64,000 nucleotides of DNA from Mycocentrospora acerina (Eukaryota; Ascomycota; Dothideomycetes; Pleosporales). Where the stretch lies: NCBI GenBank assembly GCA_022701365.1, contig JAKUHH010000090.1, positions 1-64,000 of the forward strand. Direction: 5' to 3'. The notes under the pieces were generated by a model that saw nothing but the letters and a program-made list of their open reading frames with translations, had not been told where the DNA came from and did not search any database. Numbering within the stretch: position 1 is the stretch's first letter; each line of letters opens with the position of its first letter. The position numbers and the translations under genes are program-made. Of this stretch, positions 55,156 to 64,000 are shown piece after piece.

Positions 55156-56816
55156 GAGTAGTTTAGACGGGTATGAAGTAGTAGTAGCTGAAGTTGTAGA
55201 CCTACCAATAGTGTAGCTGTAGTAAATGAATAAATAACATAAACAAGAGCGCCTTTATTTCCTGATAGGTGGCCCACTTGCGCGGGATGGATGTTCATCT
55301 CATTGCGAAAGTCGATTTCTACCTGTTTGCATCATAATTATCAGCATAATAAGGCTGCAGACGGCAGGATAATGAAGAGAGTTTTAGTTTTCTTTTCAAT
55401 GTATAAACGTACTCCCCATGAGTGAAGAAGAGTATGAAGTGTCGTCCTCTTAAAGATATCCACGCACATCCGAAGAAGGGCAAAGAAACAGTGGGTCGCT
55501 GAGGACGGAGCCGCAATTGTGGGGCAGTGTGGAGTAGGCAATCAACGTCGAGTCTCAGTTGAAGATGGATGAGGGCAACTTGGGGGAGTTGCGTAGTTTG
55601 CAAAACGATCGATCTCGTCAGGAAGTGAGTGTCCTGAGTGCAGTGCAATACTCTGCATCCTTCTGTGCTTACCAAGTAACTTTGGATGCTTGCCAAGATT
55701 GCTATCTCATCAATTGTATTTTTGACCTTGTCTAGGCACAAATGAAAGGCTTACTTTCCACCGAAATAGTGGGGAACACGCGCCCCCGCCCCTGTATTAA
55801 GAGTGCGGAGCACCGTCCTTCAATGCGGATGAAGATTAAAAGATTTGTACTTGAATAAGGCGTTTATGTGCTAAAAAAAAATTCAAGCTGGTTGATAAAT
55901 ACAATTGCTACTGGTTTACTGCTAATTTAGTTATGCCTTGCATAGTGTTGGAGTGCTGTTGATATATGGGCTCATTTCCCACTATTTTAATAGACTGTAT
56001 GTGTGTGTGAGGCTCATGGTAAAGATCAGTACCAGTCACTTGCGCTTGCCAAACGCGGGTAGGTTTCGCATTCGCTCTCGCTATCCCGTATCTACACAGA
56101 ACATCTCCTTCAATCGGAGCATCACACACAGTCGGACATGTGCATTCTGTTATCAAAGGATGAGATGCCAAGTATTATATCTCCGATTATCCAACATAGC
56201 GGCACCGTTTGGTTCAAACTCATGGCTCGTGTTCGTCCGGCGACAGCTCTTGTTTGCGGTTGTCGGATGGTCACTTGTAGCTGACGGACGGTCGGAGTAG
56301 ACCACCCTCCGCATCTAACTCCTAAAGCCCCTCCACAGGATTCACTAAGCTCGGTTAAGCTCCTCCCGTCGCACGCACGTCTTACCTCTTATTCCAGAAG
56401 GCGTAATAAGTCACGTCAATTGGCGCGAATAACAGTAATTCGTTCCGACGTTGTGGGGTGCGAATGGGGTGTTGGGAGCTGGGGACATGGTGTATACGGG
56501 TCATGTAGATACTCCACTTATCCTCTTGGTGCTCCTTTATCACGCGTCTACTCCTTCCTAGTTTTGTTTGTAACGGTTGTGTATCCCACCTTCTTACTTG
56601 GTGCAGTCTTTCCTTGATACATTAGACTCTCTACGTGGATTGACAATCTTGTTTCGACCAATTGTACTGCACAGTTGTGCTTTTCGTTCAACTTGATCGA
56701 CATTTCGGTAAGTTGGCTACCACTTGCCATGCTTGGCAGCATTTTCTGTTTGCTGCTTAGGAGCATCTTGCGGGTATAAGCTAACAAGTCAGTCCTGATC
56801 CTCTTCCTAACTCACA
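55156..56816. other. Intergenic region, no gene recognised
   Basis: 3' flank of GPD and upstream region of the DHA1 transporter. Overlapping frames (at most 140 codons) lack domains. Confidence 0.6.
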
Positions 56817-58578
56817 ATGGCAACACCGGCCTCAATACCAAATTCTGTTCGAGACACCAAAGATCTTGAAGACGAGAAAGTCGTCGAGGCTTACCAGCAT
56901 GGCCATGACGCAGATCTAGTACCTGCACAAGACCCGTTCAACAAGGATATGGAAAAGGGCGTGCAAAGTCTGTCACATTCATTACGCAGCGATCGGACTC
57001 TGCAAGGTGGAGCACCGGTTCAAGAGCAAGAACAAGAACTGGATCCTAATATTGTGGACTGGGATGGCCCAGATGATCCTCAGAACCCTCAGAACTGGAC
57101 TGCAGGAAAGAAGTGGCGGATTATAGCTGCTCTTGGTATCGTCACACTCATCTCGCCGCTAGCATCGTCCTTTTTCGCTCCGGGTGTTCCACAGGTCATG
57201 AGGACATTCCACGAATCCTCCAACCTGATCGCTGCTTTTGTTGTGTCGGTATACATCCTCGGATTTGCAATTGGACCTATCGTGATTGCGCCTCTGTCAG
57301 AGCTTTACGGCCGTATGCCACTATACAACATTTGTAGTTTCCTCTTCGTCGTGTTCAACATTGGTTGCGCAGTTTCCAATTCCATGGGAATGTTGATAGC
57401 TTTCCGGCTACTCGCTGGATGCGCCGGTTCAGCACCCTTGACCCTCGGAGGTGGTACCATTGCTGATATGTTCCCTTTGGCTCAGCGAGCAGGTGCCATG
57501 GCCATATACTCTCTCGGACCTCTGCTTGGCCCTGTTATTGGCCCAGTGTGTGGTGGATTCCTCGTCGAGGCAGCGTCCTGGCGTTGGGTGTTTTGGATCT
57601 TGTCTATCGCTGGAGGTGTATCTGGAAAGGCGATGTTCTTTGTCGGCCGCGAAACATATGCTGCTACAATCTTGGAACGCAAAGCTGCACGCCTCCGAAA
57701 GGAGACAGGAAACCCCAACCTTCGCTCCAAGGCTGCCAGCGGTCTACCGCCAAAGGAAGTTTTCATGAGAGCCATCACACGCCCAATGAAGATGCTTTTC
57801 CTGTCGCCTATTGTCGGACTCATGGCCTTGTATGTGGCTGTCAACTATGGAATTCTCTACCTGTAAGTCCATGAATTTTCCACTGAGAATGTAGCCCCCT
57901 TTGCATGAAACTTGGCGCTAACAATGTTGAAAGCTTCTTCACGTCCATGACATTTGTGATGGAGGAGACGTATCATTTTTCCTCTGGCGCTGTAGGACTG
58001 TCCTATATCGGTAAGTACTGCAGTCTTTAGAGTTAGAAAAGTTACATGAGATCAAACACTAACCATGGTTAGGAATCGGTGTTGGAATGCTGGGGGGTAT
58101 AGCAGTCCTAGGTGTCATGTCTGATAAACTCATCAAACAGCATCAAGCCCGAGGCGTCGTCATCACACCCGAGCACCGCCTCCCACTAATTCTTACTGTC
58201 CCCGGAGCAGTTAGTTTGCCCATTGGAATCTTCATCTACGGCTGGTCAGCACATTACGGTGTGCACTGGATTGTCCCCATCATCGGCACAGCATTCATCG
58301 GCGTCGGAAACCTCACAGCCTTAATGACCATCCAAACCTACCTCGTCGACGCCTTTACCATCCACGCCGCCAGTGCCATCGCCGCAAACACCGTCCTACG
58401 TTCCCTTTTCGGCGCCGTACTCCCACTCGCAGGGCTAGACATGTACGACGCACTTGGTTTAGGCTGGGGCAACTCGCTACTAGGATTCATCGCACTGGCA
58501 TTTATCCCCGTCCCAGTACTATTCCTCTTCTACGGCGAACGGATACGCACGAGCCCCAGATTTCGCCTTAACTTTTAA
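56817..58578 (+). CDS. MFS transporter, DHA1 (12-TMS) type, polyamine/drug exporter-like
   Basis: Three exons (56817-57862, 57934-58010, 58073-58578) give 542 aa. A hydrophilic acidic N-terminus of about 95 residues ends in VDWDGPDDPQNPQNWTAGKK, the hallmark of the fungal DHA1/Tpo1-like group. Then come PLASSFFAPGVPQVM, the SVYILGFAIGPIVIAPLSEL strand and YGRMPLYNICSFLFVVFNIG (motif A region), RLLAGCAGSAPLTLGGGTIAD (motif C region) and LGPLLGPVIGPVCGGFL. Twelve spans can be placed. Such proteins export drugs, polyamines or metabolites across the plasma membrane. The two introns (71 and 62 nt) bracket a 77-nt exon encoding FFTSMTFVMEETYHFSSG. No biosynthetic genes are adjacent, so the substrate is open. 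Confidence 0.92.
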
Positions 58579-58760
58579 AAGGAATTTAAAAATAGAATCG
58601 TTGCGTTGAATGCCAGGGTTTTTTTTTCCTTCTACCTTTTCAGGGATTTCTGACCAAGGGAAGGGGAGGTTATTTTTTGGGAATCTGCACTTGCATTTGC
58701 TTTGCACGGCGTTGTATATATTATTAGAGAGGTCTGGAGACTTTTGTACTCGACCCACGC

Positions 58761-58800
58761 ATATATATATATATGTGTATGTGTATGTATACATGTATGA
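58761..58800. repeat. AT/GTAT microsatellite
   Basis: ATATATATATATAT followed by GTGTATGTGTATGTATAC units, about 180 bp past the DHA1 stop codon. Confidence 0.85.
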
Positions 58801-59404
58801 ATACCCCATCTGTTTGTAGCTTTCGCTACAACTTGTCCTGCCAATATTATCGGGAAAATTTCCAAGCAGCAATAAAATAATAATAATGATACTTCAATTT
58901 GAGCGTGCTTTGACGTTCTTCCTGTATGTTTGTTTGTTTGTTTATTTGCCTCTTTTTATAGATGAGAGTCTCTATGAATCATGCGATATGTGTACTGACT
59001 TGAAAAATTCTCCGGGAGTCCTTTGATTTCTTACTGATAGAGTTGCTCTTCTATGGCGATGGCTTTGCCAGGGCGGAAGGTACGGAGGAATGGGATGATA
59101 TTCATGTTCACTTTAGAGTGCCGTTTTTTTTGGAGGCACGTATTTGGACATTTCGATGCCCTTTTCCAGGCTGAAAGAATAGTAAGCAGGAGTTAAAAAG
59201 GAAGGGTGTTACCGGTTGGAAGTATTGCGTCTGTATTTTATAGTGACAAGTATGAATTCTGCGCGGTGAGATCAACCCAAGGATCTCGGACTTTTTACTG
59301 GGTGGTACGAGAGAGTAAAAAGAGGGTGAATATTTGTAGCGAGTTAATGAACAGGTGGTTATGTTTTTTTCTATTCAGCACTGTGAAACCGGGGTACCGA
59401 TATT

Positions 59405-59720
59405 TCAGTCCCTCGCCATACAGCAGCCGCAAAAAAGTCCTCCGAGTCTTCCGCAAAGCGATACATTTCTGTTTCTTGAACGGTTTGAATGTGCCCAGAC
59501 CGCCCTGTTGAGGTCGCGGTGCGTGTGCAGACGTCGGACGTGTGAATTGGGATGCGGCATGATGTCTGGCACGCCATCCCCTTCCAAGTCCGTTTCCTCC
59601 ATCTCCTGAGCAAGTTCCCGAGTCAGCCTGCTCACACCATCGATTTCCTCAGGCTCCGTCTCCTCCTAAGGATCGTGTTCTAGAATCTCCTTGACAAATT
59701 CAACACTCCCGTTCTTCAAC
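59405..59720 (-). pseudogene. Possible gene relic with in-frame stops
   Basis: On the minus strand a frame reads NGSVEFVKEILEHDP, then TAG, then EETEPEEIDGVSRLTRELAQ and continues to a Cys/Gly-rich end. A second TAG precedes it. The amino-acid composition before and after the stop looks coding-like (acidic, amphipathic), suggesting the 3' end of a decayed gene downstream of the aldo-keto reductase. I recognise no family, and chance is possible. Confidence 0.25.
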
Positions 59721-59758
59721 TACGCCTTGTTAACAAGGAAAAGTGGGAGGTTAAATGT

Positions 59759-60774
59759 CTACTCGTTACTGACGGCCTGCACGATTGCGCCCTCACTGCC
59801 CTCGTCAAGCTTGTCTATTTTTTCCATATCTTCAGAGTCAAGCTCGAAGCTGTAGACTTCGGCATTGTTGACGATTCGGGAGGGAGTGTCGCTCTTAGGT
59901 AGGGGCACCCATCCCTTTTGCAGGCTCCAGCGTACTAGTACTTGGTTCGTGCCTACGTTGTGCTTTTTGCTGATGCTGAGCAGGGTCTTATTGTCTGCCT
60001 TCTCATTGCGGACGAGGGGGCAGTAGGCTTCAACGACAATGTTGTTCTTCTTGCAGTACTCGACAGCATCGCGCTGTTGGCACCATGGGTGGAGCTGTGA
60101 TTCATCAGTCAGTATAAGATTGAAGTGTTGGAGCAAGAGAAAGCTACCTCGATCTGGTTGATGGCTGGTGGCCAAACCTTGCCAAGTGATTTGATCTCCT
60201 CAATATGCTGGATACCGTAATTGCTGACGCCAATCTCTCGCACCTTCTTCTCCTCTTTTGCCTTTTCCAGCGCTAGCCACATCAGCTTCCTGGCCTCTGC
60301 GCCCCCATTGGGGCTATGGATAAGAAACAGATCTACGTAGCCATCCTTTCCAGCGAGCTTCTCGACGCTCTTTACAACCCTCTGGTATGTCGACTCGACA
60401 TCGTTGCCTGGGCTGAGGATTTTGCTAGTGATGTAGACCTCTTCACGGGGTAGCTTGGACTCGCGCAGAGCTTTTCCGACAGAAGACTCGTTCTCATAGT
60501 ACTGGGCGGTATCGATATGGCGGTATCCAGCTTCGAGAGCCTTGAGGCAGGAGTTGACGCATGTCGATGGAGGAGATTGATACACGCCAAAACCAAGTTG
60601 AGGAATCTTGGCAGAGGAGTTTGGAAGCGGGAGGCTCGTACTTATGCTCAGCGTGTTCGAAGACATCCTGGCAGTGTAGTGAATAGCGATAGTGGAAGAA
60701 TGTCTGAGAGCTGTGGTAAGTGACGTTCTATGAGCAATGTGTGAAGTGTGCAAGAGACGAAGTGTGATGAACAT
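59759..60774 (-). CDS. Aldo-keto reductase, with possible mitochondrial presequence
   Basis: Two exons (60774-60148 and 60094-59759) give 320 aa from the upstream ATG or 284 aa from an in-frame ATG at 60666 (MSSNTLSIS). The core carries the AKR tetrad: Asp and Tyr in HIDTAQYYENE, Lys in YITSKIL and His in DLFLIHSP. IGVSNYGIQHIEE, the INQIELHPWCQQ join and PLPKSDTPSRIVNNAEVYSF (NADPH-binding Lys/Ser/Arg) follow. It should reduce aldehydes or ketones with NADPH; the substrate is unknown. Between the two ATGs the 36 residues contain Arg, His, Ser and Thr but no Asp or Glu, as in a mitochondrial targeting sequence, so dual localisation by alternative starts is plausible. The 53-nt intron is in phase 0. 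Confidence 0.88.
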
Positions 60775-61217
60775 GGCAGATTGCAAAAGTGAAGACAGAG
60801 TACTCCTATTTCTTTCCCCAAGTAGCTGCATGCATTACCTACGTATGGCCAGTCGTGATGTCAACGGTCTGCAGCTTCTAATTCTTAACTGTGGATCAAG
60901 CAAGTGGACTGGAGCGCCAATTCGTGTGAACGAAGTGCATGCTCATCTAATGTACATCCAATACGAGTTCAAGATTTCATTCACGCGACAAAACAGCTCC
61001 TTGAAAGACCAATTGCGCAAAAACATAATCTCTTGGGCTCGTTCGCGCGACCATGACGTGCGTGCAGACGAACCCCACTATGCCTGATCCCTGCAGCCAG
61101 CGCCCGCGCGTTCACAACATCACAGGTGGGGCAATCGCGACCCGAAGCTCACCATCTTGAAATTTTCCATAGCTCCAGAACACCACCGCATTACACCCAA
61201 AAAAAAAGACACTGAAA
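60775..61217. other. Divergent promoter region of the AKR and MRI1 genes
   Basis: No gene recognised. An A-run (61200-61207) lies just before the MRI1 start codon. Confidence 0.6.
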
Positions 61218-62442
61218 ATGGTGCTCCAAGCAATCAAGTACTCGCGAGGCCAGCTCGAGATCCTCGATCAGCTGAAACTCCCTCATACCGAAGAATATGA
61301 CAACATTTACTCGAGCACTGACGCATGGCATGCAATCAAGGAGATGCGCACGCGAGGCGCGCCTGCAATTGCCATTGTTGCTGCCCTGGCTTTGGCGGTA
61401 GAGCTCAGCAATATGAAGCTCTCTTCGGTGGCGGAGGAAGTCAAGATTTTCATCACGGAGAAACTCGACTACTTGGTCACGAGCAGACCTACCGCTGTAA
61501 ACCTGGCAGATGCAGCAGGGAAGTTGAGAAAGATCACAGAAGAGACAGCAGCGAAAGAGGGTGCTAGTGGAGATGCAGTGAGGGAGGCGTACGTGCAGGC
61601 AGCAGAAAAGATGTTGGTTGATGATGTGAGCGACAACCAGAACATTGGGAACCACGGTGCTGCGTGGATAGTCAAGAACACGGAGGCTGGAAAGAAGGGC
61701 CCCGTGAGCATGCTGACGCATTGCAATACTGGGTATGTAACTTTTTTCTCGTCGCGCTTCGACCTGCTAAGTATCTAGGTCTCTTGCGACTGCTGGCTAT
61801 GGAACAGCCCTTGGAGTGATTCGGTCACTGCACTCGAACGGAGCGCTAAAACATGCCTTTTGCTCGGAGACTCGGCCATACAACCAGGGATCTAGGCTGA
61901 CAGCGTTTGAACTTGTGCATGACAAAATACCAGCCACGTTGATCACTGACTCGATGGCGGCTGCACTGCTTCGACTACGGGGAGACAGTGAAAACATTGC
62001 TGGCATTGTTGTTGGCGCAGATCGTGTGGCTGCGAACGGAGATACAGCCAACAAGATTGGAACTTATTCATTGGCTATCCTTGCGAAGCATCACGGTGTC
62101 AAGTTCTTGGTCGCTGCACCAAGAACTACCATTGACTTGAGCACCAAGTCTGGAGCAGACATTGTCATTGAGGAACGTCCTGGCAAGGAAGTGACTCTGG
62201 TCAAGGGGCCCAGGCACGACGGTGTGAATTTGGATCTTGGAGTTGTCGAGACTATCAGCATCGCTGCGAACGGGATTGGAGTGTGGAACCCGGCATTCGA
62301 TGTTACTCCTGCTGAGCTCATTGACGGCATCATCACAGAGGTGGGCGTTGTGGAGAAGGACAGCAACGGGGTGTTCCATTTGGACGAAGTGTTCAAGAAG
62401 GACGGCTCGACAGTGAAGCCATCGACCATTGGAGGTTGCTAG
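61218..62442 (+). CDS. MRI1: Methylthioribose-1-phosphate isomerase
   Basis: Two exons (61218-61732 and 61779-62442) give 392 aa. It isomerises 5-methylthioribose 1-phosphate to 5-methylthioribulose 1-phosphate in the methionine salvage cycle, in the cytosol or nucleus. The protein is of the eIF2B-alpha-like fold: IKEMRTRGAPAIAIVAAL, VNLADAAGKL, MLTHCNTGSLATAGYGTALG (catalytic Cys in the HCNTG motif, at the splice junction), FCSETRPYNQGSRLTAFEL, IVVGADRVAANGDTANKIGT with the catalytic Asp, and APRTTIDL. These distinguish MRI1 from translation-factor eIF2B subunits. Length is normal. The 46-nt intron interrupts the Gly of HCNTG. Confidence 0.96.
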
Positions 62443-62702
62443 GAGAATTATACCCTGATACTGGAGTTTTGTTTCTTGCAAATAGACAAAATACATCTGG
62501 CTATGACAAGGCTCAGCCGAAGCGCCCATGACTACTGCTTTGTAGCCTCCCCCGTCCCCTGATGGGCATCTCTGTCCATCCAACTGCATCATGACAAACA
62601 CTCCGTTGGTGATGCTCGTGAATAATTTTCAGAGTCGACTGGCAACGCAGGCATGCTAGAGAAAATGTTGAACACTCGAACGTAGCAAGGAACAGGTCAG
62701 TT

Positions 62703-63005
62703 TCATGATGCGCCCTTGCCCTTGCCCTTGTCCTCTGACGACGACGACGACGACGACTTGCTGGCGGCTGATGCATCCATGTCCCGCTCGGCTTGCTCTG
62801 CTTGCGCCAGAAGCTCCTCGATCTTTTTCTCAATCGAGTCGAGGTGCTGCTCCATGGAAGCAGCAGTCTGCTCGCCTCTAGAGAGCTCCTGGAACGCCTG
62901 ACGAGCTATTAGGACTTGGTGCAGGGCAGACATTCACAGCCCTACCTTGGCAAGATCGGCTTCAGGGCGCGGCGCTGGCGTGTCCCCGTTCTGGGCGTTG
63001 GACAT
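62703..63005 (-). CDS. Small helical protein of unknown function
   Basis: Two exons (63005-62946 and 62897-62703) give 84 aa. MSNAQNGDTPAPRPEADLAK is joined in phase 0 to AFQELSRGEQTAASMEQHLD, across a 48-nt intron (GTAGGG...GTCAG). The middle (about 20-62) is a strongly amphipathic helix with heptad spacing (SIEKKIEELLAQAEQAERDM), so a coiled coil is likely. The end is a Ser run encoded by a GAC-type triplet repeat (minus-strand TCG/TCN) followed by Glu-Asp-Lys-Gly. The spliced protein begins cleanly and is divergent from PAN1 (276 bp apart), which supports it being real. I recognise no family. Confidence 0.65.
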
Positions 63006-63280
63006 GATGGCGCGATGTGAGGGCTGTGGTTGTGGTTGTGGTTGTGTCGTGGTCGAGGCCGTGGGTCGTGGGTCGTGGCTGAGCCGAGCTCTCATGTCGG
63101 ATGACGAACTACCCTGGAAGCTTACCAGCTAGCGCGAACTGTAGACGGGCGACGCGGCATCACCTCCAACCTTCCACCTCACCCACTTCTGCCGCCCGCA
63201 CGCGTCTCCTCCGTACCCGCGATAACCACCGCATGCGCGACGACTGAGCCGTCCATCCGACCCGCGACCGCTCGCCCATC

Positions 63281-64000
63281 ATGTTCTCAGGGTCCAACTC
63301 GTACTTAGGGGGCGGGAACAGCGCCCGACCTGGGCAGGGCCAGTATGGCCAGCAGCAGCCGCAGCAGCCATTCCAGCAGCCCGGCGGCTTCCAGGGCGGA
63401 CTGGCTCCCCAGCCGACGGGCTTTGGCGGCCCAATGCAGCCCCAGTACACAGGCTTCCCGGGCCAGCCGCAGGGCTATGGACAGCCGCTGCCGCCGCAGC
63501 AACAGCCGCAGTTCACAGGCTACCCGGGGCAGCAGGCACAGTTCCAGCAGCCAGCGCCGCAGCAGCTGCCCTTCCAGACGGGCACGCCGCTTCAGCAGCA
63601 GCAACAGCCGCCCGCCCAGCCGCAGATGCCGCAGCCCACGGGCATGACATCGGCGCAGATGGCCGACTCGTTCAGAGGCTCCTCGTCCCAGTCGGTGCCT
63701 CCGCCTGTCCCTGCCAAGACGACCAAGATTCCAAACATACGGCTGTCCTTCATCACGGTGCAAGACCAGGCCAAGTTCGAGCAGCTCTTCAAGTCGGCCG
63801 TTGGCACCTCCCAGGCGCTGTCGGGAGACCAGGCGCGTGACCTCCTGATGCGCTCCAAGCTGTCTGGAGATGCCCTGTCTCACATCTGGTGAGTGTGGCG
63901 CTCGCATTGGGCCACTCCATGCTAACACACGCAGGACTCTAGCCGACACGACCAAGTCTGGCCAGCTCCTGTTCCCCGAGTTCGCCCTCGCCATGTACCT
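63281..64000 (+). CDS. PAN1: Actin cytoskeleton-regulatory/endocytic protein Pan1, 5' part
   Basis: Exon 1 is 63281-63888, then a 46-nt intron (63889-63934, branch GCTAAC), and exon 2 runs off the window at 64000. The visible 224 residues begin MFSGSNSYLGGGNSARPGQ, as in fungal Pan1. A long Gln/Pro-rich region with repeated PQ-x-TGF/TGY motifs follows. Then the first EH domain begins at IPNIRLSFITVQDQAKFEQL and continues LSGDQARDLLMRSKLSGDAL, SHIWTLADTTKSGQLLFPEF. EH domains bind NPF motifs. Pan1 works with Sla1 and End3 at clathrin-mediated endocytic sites and activates Arp2/3. The second EH domain and C-terminal proline-rich part lie outside the window. Confidence 0.92.

Larger units (their letters stand above)
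58579..59758. other. Convergent intergenic region
   Basis: It contains a TA/TG microsatellite (58761-58800) and, at its high end, a broken open frame on the minus strand (see 59405-59720). No intact gene. Confidence 0.6.

Overview
The window looks like a piece of a filamentous ascomycete chromosome. Introns are short (about 43-160 nt, mostly 46-65) with GT...AG ends and CTNAC/CTAAC-type branch sites. Gene families such as the KipA-type kinesin, Pan1, NACHT-NTPase, DHA1/DHA2 transporters and an NRPS-like reductase are typical of Pezizomycotina. Positions 1 to about 5,600 form a very AT-rich, transition-mutated block with the signature of repeat-induced point mutation (RIP). A Dothideomycete is my best guess at class level, but that is inference.

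Layout. 1-5,600: RIP-degraded repeats, including a complete but inactivated pogo/Fot1-type DNA transposon (18-2149) and LTR-like debris. 6,137-24,448: housekeeping genes: enolase, an HCNGP/SAP30BP-like protein, proteasome beta-7, a GT23-like fucosyltransferase homologue, a kinesin-7, an unrecognised multi-exon membrane protein and the U3 snoRNP protein Utp13. 24,727-30,815: a three-gene set matching the core mycosporine pathway: an ATP-grasp ligase with an N-terminal membrane anchor (MysC-like), a COMT-like O-methyltransferase (MysB-like) and, divergently, a DHQ-synthase-like cyclase (MysA/DDGS-like). 32,184-34,204: divergently transcribed proteasome beta-4 and beta-6 genes. 35,364-40,424: a NACHT NTPase and a C2-domain protein. 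42,354-49,301: a DHA2 efflux pump and an NRPS-like A-T-R reductase. 52,076-64,000: a secreted cysteine-rich, probably GPI-anchored protein, NAD-glycerol-3-phosphate dehydrogenase, a DHA1 transporter, an aldo-keto reductase, methylthioribose-1-phosphate isomerase (MRI1), an 84-residue helical protein and the 5' part of PAN1, which runs off the window.

How genes fit together. The MysA/B/C-like trio should convert a pentose-phosphate-pathway sugar phosphate to 4-deoxygadusol and then attach an amino acid, giving a UV-absorbing mycosporine. The NRPS-like carboxylate reductase 15 kb away could in principle reduce an amino-acid carboxyl, as would be needed for mycosporine-glutaminol, but housekeeping genes lie between and the link is speculative. 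Three of the fourteen distinct 20S proteasome subunit genes lie within 25 kb, two of them head to head. Notable gene-structure oddities are a proteasome beta-4 start codon split by an intron (AT|G) and a 51-nt, stop-free, frame-preserving intron in enolase. I saw no CRISPR array, rRNA or convincing tRNA.
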